From Owenia fusiformis (Eukaryota; Annelida; Polychaeta; Sabellida; Oweniidae), in NCBI GenBank assembly GCA_903813345.2, contig CAIIXF020000012.1, forward strand, positions 25,432,184 to 25,496,183: DNA of 64,000 nt, given 5' to 3'. Position 1 is the stretch's first letter, and every line of letters starts with the position of its first letter. A program made the translations under genes and the position numbers. Positions 1 through 13,625 of this stretch are shown piece after piece. The notes under the pieces are model-generated. The model was not told the DNA's origin. It searched no databases and worked only from the letters and a program-made list of their open reading frames with translations.

Positions 1-172
1 ACATAGCGAGCCACATGTAAACAAACCATTGGAAAGCTTGTTTATTGTTCTTTAATCTCATTCATAACTAAATCGAATCAAATGTTATTGGACTGTGAAA
101 TTGAGTGTTACACACAGAACTTTAGTAATACTATCTTCACAAGCTATCAACATATCATACATCTTTTGTTAC

Positions 173-979
173 CCTACTATCATACCAAACTAGTTCTCAC
201 TAAGTTCTCGAAAAAGGGCTTCAACTGTGTAAAAACGGACTGGACCTACTAAAAACCGTTTGGGATCTATTTACAAACTTCATCGAACGCACTCGAACGG
301 GTAGGTCCTCTAGAACTCAGACAATGCTCAAAATGTTCTCGTGGTCGTCACGTTCTACAATTAGAACGAGTGAAAACGTACTAACGACGAGCTGGACGTA
401 CTACGAACGAAACCGTCGTACTTCAATCCTACTAGGGACGTTTTAACAACGAGTTGAACTGTCTGAGGACATGTTTAGAACGAGGTAGAACTAATTGCAA
501 ACGGGTTTAAACTGATTAAGAACGTATTTAACACTGCTTATGAACGAGTTAGCAAAAATATAGCTATCACACCAAACAAGTTGCCACTGCGTTCTCCAAA
601 ACTGGTTTTAAACTGTGTGCGAACGGAATGAACGTAGCTGCAACTTTCTAAGGTCTATTTACGAACTTTATGAACGTTCTCAGACGGGAATGTGATTTTA
701 GAATTTTGAATCGATTCAAAATTCGATGGCGACCATGCCGTTCTGTAATCAGGTCATGTTGACCTTCTAGACTAAGGGACGCGTTCTACTACGTTGCACA
801 CCGACGTGGTGCGACCTGAACGAACTGCGAACGAGATGGACGTATTGAAGACTGTTTAAGAACGAAGAAGCTAATTATTTCAGACATATTTCCCGACCAC
901 AGTCAGATTGAGCCCGTTTTACGATGTTTTCGTAGGACTGGCAAGAACGGGTAAGAACTAGTTTGGTGTGATAGGGGGG
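173..979 (+). mobile_element. Non-autonomous TIR element rich in AACG words, copy 1
   Basis: The left end reads CCCTACTATCATACCAAACT and the right end is its complement (AGTTTGGTGTGATAGGGGGG), followed by more shared sequence (GTTCTC/GAAC). The flanking trinucleotide TTA is present on both sides (170-172 and 980-982), which fits a 3-bp target duplication as in PIF/Harbinger-type transposition (inference). The inside has no usable ORF and is crowded with GAACG/CGTTC/ACGTAC words. A second copy lies in the opposite orientation at 60,297-61,096; the two share the ends and an internal TATCACACCAAAC block near 565. Confidence 0.7.
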
Positions 980-1224
980 TTAATGATACAAAATACATTG
1001 CATTTTTAAATCTATTTTGATCCAAACTAAACATAAATAATAAATAAGTGACATATTTTTGCAGACTTACAAGTTGTACATGAAGGTTTGACTTGGGCTG
1101 TGATTTTAGGGTGTTTGCGGTTTTGAGTTTCCCTTTCTTGATGAAACTTATACTAGATTAGTATTCTGTAGTTTTTTCTTGCCTGGTCTTCCTGATTAAA
1201 TGTGCATGATTTTCAATAATACTT

Positions 1225-3147
1225 ATCATCACAGGCTGGTATCGAAAAATTTGTCCGCTGTGACGGAGCGTGTTATGTTGCATAGAAACACTAGGAAATC
1301 CACACAATTTATTTTTTTACTCATATGTTTTACTATATCAAAGAAAATTACTGACTCCATGCAATGAATATATCATTTGCGGGTAACTTTAACTTCTGTT
1401 TGAAGTCCAACAATGCTAAGAGTAAAAGCTATTGAAAACGGCGTCGGAGTATCATACTCCAAAATGTACCATTGCTTTTATTTCTTTTTAATGGTACAAT
1501 GTAGCGACACGATAATATTTACATATGTTTTCAGCATAACTCTGAAGGTATTAATGAGATCTTTATGTATTAGGTATTTTTAATTTTTTTGATAAAAAAT
1601 AATAATTAGATTTTTTGTCCGCTTTGACGGAGCAGTTTCAAAACTGAAATACGTTAAGAGTATAGATTTATAATATATCTCTTTACAACTACACGTTAGA
1701 GGAGCGAGCGTGTCAAATCTCGTACAGTATTCTGAAAAATGAAACGTAATAAAAGTACACAATTCAAATTCTGAGATATATATACGACCACTCTTAAGCA
1801 TCTTTTCTCAGTTTGTACTGCAATCCAACTTATGCATGGGAACTCATGAAAATGATAGTCAACTTCATTTAAGTATAGGGTATTTTCCTTTCGTAGTGCC
1901 TTCTGTGGATCAATCGGCCTGACATGGTCATTTTGTACGGTTACTTGATTATTTGAAGTAAAATGATTTGCTGAAGATGAGGCTAAATACATATGATGGT
2001 ATGGAATGTGGATTGTTCTACCCTCTTTAGTCGTTCCAAAAGGTAAGTTGAGTGTATCTTGAAATACTAAAATGCAAAATTTGATAATAAGATCGTTCTT
2101 TATTTGAATAAGAGTTATGGCTATCTGATGCAACTACAGTAAAACATGTGTACAGTGAACACATATGGAGCCCAAAAATGTGTTCCCAGTTGGTAGATGT
2201 TCACTCCATACAGGCAATTTCATACAGAAGTCAGAGGAATATTTGATAAGAAGAGGTATTCACGAGATAAAGATATTCATTGAGACAGGTTTTACAGTGC
2301 AGCACGTTTACCTAGACTTTTTTTTTATAATTTTAGTCTATGCAAAACGATGAATTTCATGAATTCCAAATAAATACAAATTAAATCTGTATTGGGATCA
2401 TCTTATATACAGTAATATTATGTGGTAAAAGGTTATACATCTGTCGGAATCCAGGATGTCTGTGCGCTATTTCGAATAAATTCATATTAGCCCTATTTAT
2501 ACTACACGTGACATTTCAAGACGTCTTGGCGAAAACGTATTAGAAATATTATGTTGAGTTTTTACCATGTTGATTTCAGTACAAACCTCCGTTGTCGTTT
2601 TTATATCTCAGATTTACATTACCCCAGATCTCCAAGAGACTACTTGTCATAATTTAGGAAAGTGATTTGTGACGTTCTCTTCTGAGGGTACTCTTAAAAT
2701 ATATAATTTGCATCTTAAATTCTTAACATAGTTCACAGTTAAAGCTGCTCCGTCACAGCTGAAAAAAAATGTAAACATTATTTTTTTATAAAAAATATTA
2801 AAAATACCCAATACATCAAGATATCATTAATACCTTCAGAGTTATGCTGAAAACACATGTAAATATTATCGTATCACTATATTGTACCATTAAAAAGAAA
2901 TGGTACATTTTTGAGTATGATACCCCGGCGCCGTTTTCAATAGCTTTTACTCTTAGCGTTGTTGGACTTCAAACAAAAGTTAAAGTTACGCGCAAATGAT
3001 ATACCCATTGCATGGAGTAAGAAATTTTCTTTGGAATAGCGAAACATATGAGTAAAAAAATAAATTGTCTGGGTTTCTTAGTGTTTCTATGCAAAATAGC
3101 ACGCTCCGTCACAGCGGACAAATTTTTTGATACCTGCCTGTGATCAT
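1225..3147. mobile_element. 1.9-kb foldback element with ~420-bp inverted arms
   Basis: Positions about 1225-1645 and 2740-3147 are near-complete reverse complements. Each arm carries TTTGTCCGCTGTGACGGAGC at its outer end and a related TTTGTCCGCTTTGACGGAGC or its complement at its inner end. The outermost bases are ATCATCACAGGCTGGTATCG on the left and the complement of ATGATCACAGGCAGGTATCA on the right. ATACT occurs next to both ends and may be a target duplication. The 1.1-kb centre has short open frames with no recognisable protein. Confidence 0.7.
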
Positions 3148-3234
3148 ACTCTTCTACTCTTAACATACATCTTCCATAACAAGTCTTTTTACATCACAAA
3201 ATCATGGTGTCTGACTGTTGGTATAAAGTAATGG

Positions 3235-3412
3235 TTTTCGGTACAATGCGCATCGGTATATTGGTTTTCAGTACAATGCGCATCGGTATATTGGTTTTCG
3301 GTACAATGCGCGTCGGTATATTGGTTTTCGGTACAATGCGTGTCGGTATATTGGTTTTCGGTGCAATGCGCGTCGGTATAATGAGTTTCGGTATAATGTG
3401 TGTCGGTACAAT
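3235..3412. repeat. 30-bp minisatellite
   Basis: About six copies of a 30-bp unit (TTTTCGGTACAATGCGCGTC plus GGTATATTGG). Because 30 is divisible by three, both strands stay open and produce decapeptide-repeat ORFs. These are not supported as genes. Confidence 0.85.
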
Positions 3413-3419
3413 GAGGTGA

Positions 3420-4430
3420 TCCCAAAATTGGTTTGAAATATTTCATAATAATATTCATTTCTTAGACTCCAGCGCAAGTGGGAATGAATACTCAGTTCAG
3501 ATTTTTCATGCTTGGAGAAAGAAGATGTGATATCCCAGAATACCTTCTACCAATCAAAATGATGTATACATGAGATCTGTGCATCAATAACTTTGGGGTT
3601 ACTTCAAATTTTGCTTACACAAGTAGATAATGAAAATCGATTTATACATGTACACGGCCTTATGTATTCTTATAGAAATCGAACTCTGTAAAGGGATTTG
3701 AAATTTTATACAGACTTTGGGCCAAATTATGTTTTCATTAAAACTGAGCCGTGCTTATGTAACTAATGTTTTTAATAACATCACCCTTTAATTGGACATT
3801 AGCCTTTAAATGCTTTTGAGGCAAGCCAGTCAACTTAATTGTTCAGTCAAATAGCACACAGTTAATTCAAGGCAATTAAGCCAATTATCTTTTCTTTCCT
3901 ACAGCTACATATATGTAGTGGCACTCTTGATAGGGCAGGCGAAGTGATTATATGGTTGTTTTTACTGGCTGCATAAAGGTACATTTTAGAATTATTTATA
4001 AGATTCACATTTTTTTGGTATCACACATGTCACACTTAGATTAGAATACCCTTTGTAAACTTGATGCAAATTACCTCAAATCATCCAAGAATACTTGGCT
4101 GAATCTATGAGTAGACAAGTTTTTCAGGTCAGGGTTTGTAATCATTTGTGTAGGGTGGACAGAGGTTTTCATCTAGGCACAAGTCATCATCTGGGCGCGA
4201 AGAAAGCATACTCAAAGGTCCAACAAGGCACAGCGCCTGGTGAAAAGTGCCTGTGGAGATGATAGCATATCAAGATACAAGCATTTTACCATGAGCTTTT
4301 CAACCTATTGTTATTATCACATGATTCCGCTGACATTGATCCAATATAATGTAACAGTAAATCTAGCACAGAGTTTTAAGCTATTTATGTTTAACTTCAA
4401 TACCAAAAATCCTCCAATGACTCCCTGTTA
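3420..4430. other. Gene-free stretch, nothing recognised
   Basis: AT-rich DNA with short random ORFs only. I see no repeat unit, splice-bounded exon or RNA gene. Confidence 0.5.
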
Positions 4431-5760
4431 AAAGATCGCCTACTTTTAAATTTGTCTCGCTTATATTTCAAAATGGCCGTAATTTTTATCGCACAAAATT
4501 CATTTTCGGATCATTTGCTAGGTATATAAATGATTTCTGTTGTCTTGCATATTAAAACCCATGTGACTGTAAAAAGTAGTTTTATGAAATAATTTAATAA
4601 AAAAAGATTGGCAAAAATTGATGTCCATTTTATATTTTATTGTCTGCCATTTTTGTCTATAAAGTCTTGTTTACATTAAAAACCAAACCTCTGTCGATAT
4701 TTTTATGATTTTCGGTAACATTTGTTAATTACGATTATAAGAAAACCCCCTATGGCTCCTGTTTCAAAAGCTCACTCAATTTAAAAATGGCTGCCATTTT
4801 TCATCTTGAGAAATTTTTGTCTGTCAACAATCACCCTACTAAGCAGGTATCCAGAATCTGTACCTTCTTCCCCCTGCTATAACCAATTTGGAAGCACTGG
4901 AAGTGATCTAATTATGCGCAATGACTTATACAGGATTTCTGTTGCAGTGTTGCGACAGCCAATCAGATTGCGAGTTCTTAATTAGCATTGCTAATTGCTT
5001 ATCGCAGGGGGTAAAAAGAAAGAATATATTCTGGATTTTGAAGCCCTGTGATCAGATGATGATCAACACTATGCAGAATGTTTTAAAACCTCTGTTGATG
5101 GGATTCCCATTTAAAGTTATTTTTGTTCACCATCTATACAGAAGACATGTTATTGTCAGCAATTTTGGGATTTTTAGTCATAAAATCTTGTCTTTGAAGT
5201 TGAAACATTTCAACTGATTAGTTTTGGGGCATTTTGTTTAGACCCAGGGTACTGTTCATTATGGGTATACCTCTCTAATTATGTGCTTAAAACGCTAATT
5301 TTTTTTTATATCACCGAATGAAGTTTGAGAGGCATATAGGAAAGTCGCCTTCCATTCGTCCATCAATTTGTCCGTCCATCCGTTTGTCTGTCCATCCGTT
5401 TGTCCTGGCGATAACTCAAATACCAGTTGATGGATTTGATTGAAATTTTATAAGCTTTTGCTTTATGGAAGTAGAACCTCTGTCGGTAAGGGATTTTCAA
5501 TATGGCCTCTCAATTCAAATGGCTGCCATTTTTCGAAAAAATGTAATCTTTAATAACTCAAATACCAGTTCACGGATTTGGTTCAAGTTTTATATGATGA
5601 TGCCTAGGGACAAAGGAGCTATGCTGAAGAAGAGATATTCTAAATATCAAAATTGGGGCCATTTTTGTAAAAGAACTGAATCTTTGATAACTCAAATACC
5701 ATTGAATTGATTATCTTCAAAGGGCCATGTGCAGTATGGCAAGTGATTTTGGGAAGCTGT
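4431..5760. repeat. Dispersed repeats with aaaatggcYgccattttt and gtccgtcc motifs
   Basis: Several diverged copies of one repeat type, marked by 'TCAAATACC', 'AAATGGCTGCCATTTTTC' and the run 'GTCCGTCCATCCGTTTGTCT' near 5,370-5,400. Related copies occur near 6,290, 15,950-16,300, 22,120-22,600 and 61,760-62,060. The ORFs at 4,921-5,217 and 5,465-5,710 fall in this material and match no family I know. Confidence 0.55.
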
Positions 5761-8260
5761 ATTTCTGGTCAAGGGTATATTTCGATATTTCGATACTTTA
5801 TATATTAAAACAATATCTTAACTTCAACAAAGCTGCATAAAATGAAATAAATCTCATTTGGATTATAAAGATTTGTAATGGATTAGTAACCCACCCCCTC
5901 ACTATCCAATAATGTTAATAATAATCATTGCTGCATATTCTCTTTATTTAGTCATGATTGTTGCCTAATATATGCCAATGTTAATATGGTTCGTCAATGT
6001 AACAACAGCTCCATGTCACACGTTCGTCAACGTAACATTGATCTTATGTCAACGTAGCAAAAGCGAGGGACTAAATATGTGAATTGCATCTTCGTTAATA
6101 TATCAAACATAGAACCACCTGCACATTCTCAAACATCTTTTTTAACTTTAAGCCAAATTATTGTCCACAACTTGACTTATAAATCATGTAAAATCGAGAA
6201 ATAAAAATATATCGAAAAACGAAGCCCAGAAGTTCTTCCATCTTGTTACGCTTACGTATTTTAGCGTAACTAGGTCAGTACCAGTGTATATAGAAAACCC
6301 CGCTAGGACTCCTGATTCAAAAGCTCTCCTACCTGTATTTTAAAAATGGCCACCATTTTTGTCTCGTGAAATTCACTTTTGGCCCATTTCCACTCTATAC
6401 AGACTGTTCTATACAAAAACAAGCGGAGCGGATATCATATGTGCAAGGTGCGGATATTTAAGGTTATTTTTGAATTAAATTTTGTGATATTTCACGACTA
6501 AGGCATGTTGGGTACTCAATAATATTTATACATGTGAACAGGTTCCCTAATAAAAAGGAAATTTTGTAAATGCCTGACATATACGGCAATGGTGTGCAAA
6601 GACCGAATGAAATGCATTTGCTTGTTTCGCCGTTCGGATTTTTACCATATCAGCATTTCATAAAAAGCGAGGTGTAAATATTATGGAACAAATGTGTGAT
6701 ATATATAGTGCTGATACAAAATAAACTAAATAGAGGGCTCCCACCAAAATGAATTTGCCTACATTCCCTTGAGACTCTTATCTAATATACAGAATGCACA
6801 AATAAAACAAAAGTTTTGCTATAGGTAAAAAGTTATCTTAAAAGTTATTTTACCTGTTAATTCTGTCATTGGTCCTCCATTTTTGCGGAAGTTACACTGA
6901 AACGCAAACTCCATGGAACGAAATGAAATCGCTAGAAAAAACCATGGCACACATCGTGCGAAAAAGCAAAGTTTCAACAAATCAGATTATTTTATTATTT
7001 TGAGCACATGAATTATTTGCTTCGGAGCACTTACCATAAAAGCTAACCACAATAAACAAACCTGGCGGAGATTAGCCTTACTTCATTTTAGCGAAATTTC
7101 AGCTCAAACTCGTGACAAATGCATTATGAATACGCTGGTATGAAGCCTTGAACACTCATTTTGGTAAATATGATTTAGAGTGTATACTTTTCTGCAGTTT
7201 GTGGGAGTTTTGGACATTAAATGTTAAAATTAAGAAAATATGCCAACTATACGACTTATCAATTAATTTGTTGCAGAACTGTACACATATTTCGGACCAA
7301 ATGCGTGACATAAATGGCAATGGCGTATAAAGACAGAACCAAATGCTTTCTGATTTTTATTGTATCGGCGTTTGATGAAAAATGATTTTTAAAAATATCA
7401 ACATAATACGTGATTTGAGTGATATTTGATCATACACACTAAATTGATGCGTGATTTCTATTTTTTCAGCAAATGCATGACAATCACTCCTAATGCGTTA
7501 GGGTTGACAGGACTGTGGTGATCAAGATCAATACAAATTATATTAAGCCATTATACCATTATAAAAGGCATTAATGTAATTTGAAATCTTTTTGAAGAGT
7601 ATGCATGCAGTTTGTATTTTCTGGTAAAATAGGCATGCAGTTTGTGTTTTATAACTTTTTACTTTTTTCTCTCATGATCATCTGACCTAATTCGAAATTG
7701 TACATGTACGTGAGAACTTGGTTGAGATTTACCTATGAAACAAAATCAAAGTATTTTCTGTATCTGTGAAAAGTTTGACATCAGCTAATGTGTCGGTTAT
7801 CAAAAAACTGATGACAATTTTTTGCTTAAATTCTAAAACCTACGTTCATCTGGACATAGTTTCTGCTATCACATGGTAGAATCAAATAATCTACACCGAA
7901 TTGACATATGAAACTATAAAACAATGCAGAATTTATGTCTTAAAATTATGCTTGAAAACATGGACTCCAAGTTCTTTAATGCAATGTTGACAGGCATGCA
8001 GTTTGTTAGGTTTTCAAACTGCTTGCATAGTATGCACGCAGTTTGGATACGGCGCCCTGATTACTATTTGTTGAAAAAGCTGATAATGCTACATTTCTCA
8101 CTTTTTGTGTAGTGGTTGCAAAAGAATTTTCTCACTTTTGTGTGTATACTCATGAGTGGACAGCAGGCTATTTCAGGTCATTGCATTTGAAAGCATCTTA
8201 GTAAAGTATTATGCTTCTCAGAGCTGTACTGACTTTTCTTTTTTGTATGTACTTTCAGAT
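5761..8260. other. Gene-free stretch with weak long-period duplications
   Basis: A segment near 6,560-6,670 ('GGCAATGGTGTGCAAAGACC') recurs in degraded form near 7,300-7,390 ('GGCAATGGCGTATAAAGACA'), so part of this region is an old duplication. 'ATGCAGTTTGT' recurs near 7,604, 7,633 and 7,995. No gene is supported. Confidence 0.4.
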
Positions 8261-8554
8261 GCACTCCCCTGACCTTGGAGATGTAAAGTTCTGTCTTGTC
8301 CGAGAAATGTTGGATAGGAACTACAATCAGAACAATCTGTCTGCAGCATTTGTGCACAAACCATATCGTTGTGACTACTTCTGGTGACTCAGGTCGAGGA
8401 TGGGATATGTCTCTAGGATCCTGTTCAAGTAAGTAGAGTATTTCATTTCCTAATGTTCAGTATTTCTTTCAGATTTACCTTTAGCCTGGAGTTAAGAAGC
8501 CCACTAGAATCTGAACTACAAATAGGAATCCAAGCTGGCCTTTGGAAGACCGAG

Positions 8555-9112
8555 GCACCTGTTGGAAGTTGAGTTGCCTGCTGGAAGTTGAGTTGCCTGC
8601 TGGAAGTTGAGTCACCTGCTGGAAGTTGAGTCACCTGCTGGAAGTTGAGTCGCCTGCTGGAAGTTGAGTCACCTGTTGGAAGTTGAGTTGCCTGCTGGAA
8701 GTTGAGTCGCCTGCTGGAAGATGAGTCACCTGCTGGAAGTTGAGTCGCCTGCTGGAAGATGAGTCACCTGCTGGAAGTTGAGTTGCCTGCTGGAAGATGA
8801 GTCACCTGCTGGAAGATGAGTCACCTGCTGGAAGATGAGTCACCTGCTGGAAGTTGAGTTGCCTGCTGGAAGATGAGTCACCTGCTGGAAGATGAGTCAC
8901 CTGCTGGAAGATGAGTCACCTGCTGGAAGATGAGTCGCCTGCTGGAAGATGAGTCGCCTGCTGGAAGATGAGTCACCTGCTGGAAGATGAGTCGCCTGCT
9001 GGAAGTTGAGTCCCCTGCTGGAAGTTGAGTCGCCTGCTGGAAGATGAGTAGCCTGCTGGAAGATGAGTTGCCTGCTGGAAGATAAGTCTCCTGCTGCAAG
9101 ATGAGCCACAAA
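8555..9112. repeat. 19-bp minisatellite, ~29 copies
   Basis: Tandem GGAAGTTGAGTTGCCTGCT and GGAAGATGAGTCACCTGCT with a strict 19-bp period (starts at 8583, 8602, 8621, 8640). Two sub-variants (GTTGAG and GATGAG) alternate in blocks. Three units make 57 bp, so a 19-residue peptide repeat appears in the minus-strand ORFs; I treat these as artefacts. Confidence 0.92.
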
Positions 9113-12100
9113 TAAGCATCAAGCCACAATTGGAAACCTAGCCACCCATAGGAATCCAGGTGAAGATGACCTACCTACTGAAAACCAAGCCGCCCTCTGG
9201 AAGATTAATCACTTGCTGGAGTGTGAGCCACATATGGGAAGCCAAGCCAAGATGACCCATATACTGGAAACTACTTTAACACGACCCCTGATGAGTTGCA
9301 ATGTTCCTGTCACCCAAGTTAAGTAATCTTGATTTTTTTATGTTGTATTTTTTATGTTGTATTTTTTATGTCCTTTAAAGAGTCATCTCCAGCTAGACAA
9401 TAATTTCCATCTATGGGTGGGAGGCAGGTTCTTCTCGTTTAGTGGGGCACCTTCCATTTTGAATGAACCGGTGGATTTTGTTGGCCAGCCCATTATTCTG
9501 GAGTGGAGGAATGTGGAGTCTGCTATGAAGCTGGATGGCTGAACATGTCTTAACACGAGATCAAGTATTGGGAGGCCTTCCTTTGTTCATGTTTTATGTT
9601 GTCCCGATTGATTTTGATGAATATCTAAGAATGGCATCGTTGAGCATGGGTCATTCTGATCCATTGCATTGAGAGCTCTGGCTTACTTGATCATACCATT
9701 TGATGTTCCTTGTGGTATCTCCACTGTGATTCTGATGATCAGTGTCTATCAATCTCTAGATGCATGGGTTCCAGGTATCAATTCCCTGTAAGTCCCAACC
9801 AACAGTTTCCGTGTTGGATTCTTATTGTTGAACTTGGTTCTTGTTTCGCCTATATTCTGATGGCCGGTGAAAGCCACAGTCACTCGTTAGTAAACGTGGT
9901 CGACCTGCACCCACCAGGATGCAGGTCAATGTATTGCTGTGGTGCCGGTGTGCATTTGATAGTTCCCGAGGGGTCTCGGTGAATTCTGGTGATGGTCCAC
10001 TCATTTTTGCTCTCAAGCGTCAGTGACGATTAGCTGGCTATGACGGATATAGTGTGATTCTTAAGATCTTGTGAGGACGCAGCAAGGATTCACATGGATC
10101 TGAGCGGAATGGCATTGGAGTTGATACATGTTACCTTGTACTCTTTAGGTAGGTAGACATTGCTTATCAGTGTTACAGTAAGGATACCATCAGGAATTGA
10201 TAGTGGTCTGGTCTTGTATTTCATCTTTTTAATGTGATGTATCCTAATGATGCATGGCCAAGGATGGCATTCTTGTTATTCTTCTCAATCTCTCTGGACA
10301 GCATACAGCATGAGCGAGGGGACGGTCACCCAATGTTTGATCTTTTGTTAAGGTGTGGTTGGCTTGAAAGCTTCCTAACAGGTTCTATGTTCTGAAATGA
10401 AAGAATAGTGGAATCCACCAATGGTTCATTTCAAAATGGAAGAGATGTGCGCCATATTTGGAAATGTTGTCTTCATATTGTTTTTATAAATTCACTTTCA
10501 CCTGAGAGTTAACATACTAAGTATGTTAGTCTCAGTTTTTAGGTTTCAATTTTCAATTCTTTTTTTGGTGCGAGCTGGAAGATGGTTCTCTGTGTTGTAG
10601 CCTATTTGTAGCCAATTTTTAGTTTTCAACTATTTTTTTCTTGTGTTGAGGTCAGTGTTAATGTGACCATGATTTGGTCCAAAAAGCAATCAACTGTATA
10701 GGTATTTATGACCTAGACTATGATTGTTCAAAGCAAATTGTTCAGGTTTTGCAAATGATAATCCCTTGCTTGCTTTGGAGTTAAGGTAGTCATTAAAACA
10801 ACTTTTCTCAATATAGGTGGTTTTAAGAGAGATGCTGACTTCTACTGCTTTGGACAACAACTACTACTATTGCATAGAAGATACTAATAAATCGATTTTC
10901 TCCTTGCACAAAATCACAATTTAGCCAGAAGTATGAACTTGGTAGAAGCCACAAAATGGATGCAATGCTGGAAGCAGTTTTGTATTATCTAGTTAAAATG
11001 TATTACTACCTTACTCCATCCCTCCTAATTGATTCTTTTTTTGGCAATTTGTTTACATTGTGATATTATCTGAGTATTACAGCATCTTTTTGTATTTTCA
11101 GCAAACCAGATCTTGGGCTGCAACACCAGGAACAGTGGTCTTGTTTACATGTGTTTGGTAATTTATGTTCTGTGACTACTGGGAAAATAGTTAATATTCT
11201 ATCAATTTAGTTTTGATCAATATAATAATGCTAACTTTCAAGTAACAAGTTGCCAATTAATTCAGCGGTGATAAGGTGATATATTCATAGTTCTTAGTAA
11301 AGTGTACTTACTCAGCAATGATTTGATTTTTATGTCGCCACCAAAAGTAGTAACATAATGTTACATGTTTATTTCTGTGAACAAAGCTCTTTATGGATTG
11401 CGGCCAGCAATTGGTGTTCGTCTTCTGTAACAGATTGCATCTTTAACAAATGGCCAGTGGTGACATTTTGCATATTAATGCATTCTCTTAAAGTGATATT
11501 TAAACATACTCATCTGAAAATGGCCATTCCAGAGAGATGGGTATATTAACTTATCACTTTAAAGGAAAAAAGTCAAATCATTGCTGACTTTTTTCCTTTT
11601 TTCTAAGTACTTTCAGGTCATTACACTTCGAACCCCAATTGTGAAGTTATGTTAAAGATAGACAATCTACGTCAGCTCTTTGCAGTGTCTGTATCTACAT
11701 GGCATATTATTCCTGCTAGTGATAGATCTCTTTAACTAAAGTTGCATCTTTGAGGAGGTGACAGACTTTGGATCCTGTTTAAGTAAGTTGAATTATTTAA
11801 TAATTTACAGCGCATAGGAATTAATTTTTAAAAGATGAAACATGTTTTACCAGTATTCAGTAACGTTGTATAATAGTATGCTTTTTTGGAAAACAAGACT
11901 AAAGGTGAAAAAAGCTTGTTGTTGTGTGGATTACACAAAGCTTTATAAACCACTAAATTTATCTTGATATCATTCAATGATTCTCCTTAAGATCTTACAT
12001 CTCATTTGTTTTGTGGTAAGGAGCTACTTGCAAAATGTTACAACTGACTGATTAGATCCTCTTTCAAGAGTTGACACTTGTTTTTGACCTTGGTTTTTCG

Positions 12101-12360
12101 TCAATTTAAACTGAGATTTTAAACCATCAATGTTGTATATAAGCAATAATGGACATACTTGCATTCATCAAGAACACATGTCTTGATAGAATGAAACTTG
12201 CAATGAATGGCAAATTTGAATGTAAAATACGTGGGCCTAAAGACTGTGTGATTGATCGTAATTATGAGTTAGGCATCTGCAACAAATTGCAAGGTGACAT
12301 TTAATGATTTTGCATGTTAATGTTCTTCTCTTAAAATATACTCATCCCTGAAAAGATTAT
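9113..12360. other. Gene-free stretch
   Basis: Right after the minisatellite the sequence keeps degenerate relatives of its unit (to about 9,260). The rest contains no supported exon. The only local structure that stands out is a perfect 12-bp hairpin at 11,564-11,596 (GGAAAAAAGTCA, 9-nt loop, TGACTTTTTTCC). Confidence 0.45.
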
Positions 12361-12364
12361 ATCA

Positions 12365-13625
12365 TTTTGATTTTAGACTGCAATGATGGTGGTTGGATGG
12401 ACTTAGTAATGGCCTGGGATTACATATTCTGTGATGGCTTGCTATTACAAATTGTTTATCATACTCTTCTGTGGTACAACTAGTGACTTTGTAACCAAGT
12501 CCACAATGGACATGGAACTTAGTTATATTGTGCGCAATCCTTACCATGGAGAGAACAACATCATCATATTCTTCTGTGGCACAACTAGTGACATTGTAAC
12601 CTAGACTACAATGGTGGTGAAACAATCCTTACCTTGGAGAGAATAGTATTATCACACAATACTGTGGAAAACCTGGAGACCTTGTAACCTAGACACAATG
12701 GTGTTTGAACTTCGTTTTATTTTGCGCAATTCTTACCTTGGGGAGACTATTACCAAGACTATAATGGACTTCGAGATTAGTTATAGACTGCGATCACATA
12801 TTGGGTGAAATCATTAACTTGGAAAAGGGACAACATTACCTGATGTGCTTGTGACACCAATAATTCTGTGAATAATGGAGCTTTATTATGGACTGCTACT
12901 AAATATCGTGCTTAATTCTCATCTTCATAATCAACATTCAATTTTATGATATTATTCTGGGGCAGCACTTATCACTCTGTTACCTTGACTAAAATGGTCT
13001 TGGAACTTGGTTATTGACTGCAATTATATATTGTGTGCAATCCATAGCTTGTAGAAAACAACATTTTCATACTCTCTTGTGGCATCACTAATGACTTTGT
13101 GACCTACATGTTGTTGTGGACTGTGATTACATATTGTGTACAACCTTCACCTTGAAGAAAACAACATTATTGTACTCGTCTGTGGCACCACTAATGATTT
13201 TGTAATCCAAATGCTGTTATGGAGTACGATTACATATTTTGTACAACCTACAACTTGGAGAAAACCTTATCATATTCTGCTGTGGCACCACAAATTACAA
13301 TCCTTACCTTGGAGAACACAACATTCACTTTACTTTACCTTGCATTTGGTGTTCATGAGTAACCCATTTGACTTATTAGTAATGATTATGTACTTGTTTT
13401 TATATGTCTGTTCCTCATTAATGGTTTATTGGTTGAATGTTATGTTACTAAGGCACTTTCAAAAATATACTAAACAATACAATTAGACAAACAAAGTATA
13501 TTATGCATTTCTAGGTGTTAGCTATAGTAGAGTGAACATTAACGTACCCTTCTTTTGTAACCTAGACTAATGATGGTATAGTTATTGGTGGCGACTTCAT
13601 ATTCTGTGTTGAACAAATCGTGAGT
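12365..13625. repeat. Degenerate ~110-bp tandem array
   Basis: About ten diverged units share 'ATTACATATTGTGT', 'CAATCCTTACCTTGGAGA', 'CAACATCATCATA', 'CTTCTGTGGCACAACTA' and 'GACTTTGTAACCTAGAC' in the same order. The units are old, with many substitutions and indels. ORFs inside (for example 13,136-13,486) are read-throughs of repeat units. Confidence 0.7.

Noticed and set aside
3235-3412. CRISPR-like array
   Set aside because: No unique spacers between units, and eukaryotic context.
3189-3477. ORFs of 69-89 residues on both strands
   Set aside because: Translation of the 30-bp minisatellite, with no start context or homology.
8443-9129. Minus-strand ORFs with QLxFQQATHLPAGDS repeats
   Set aside because: Product of the 19-bp minisatellite.
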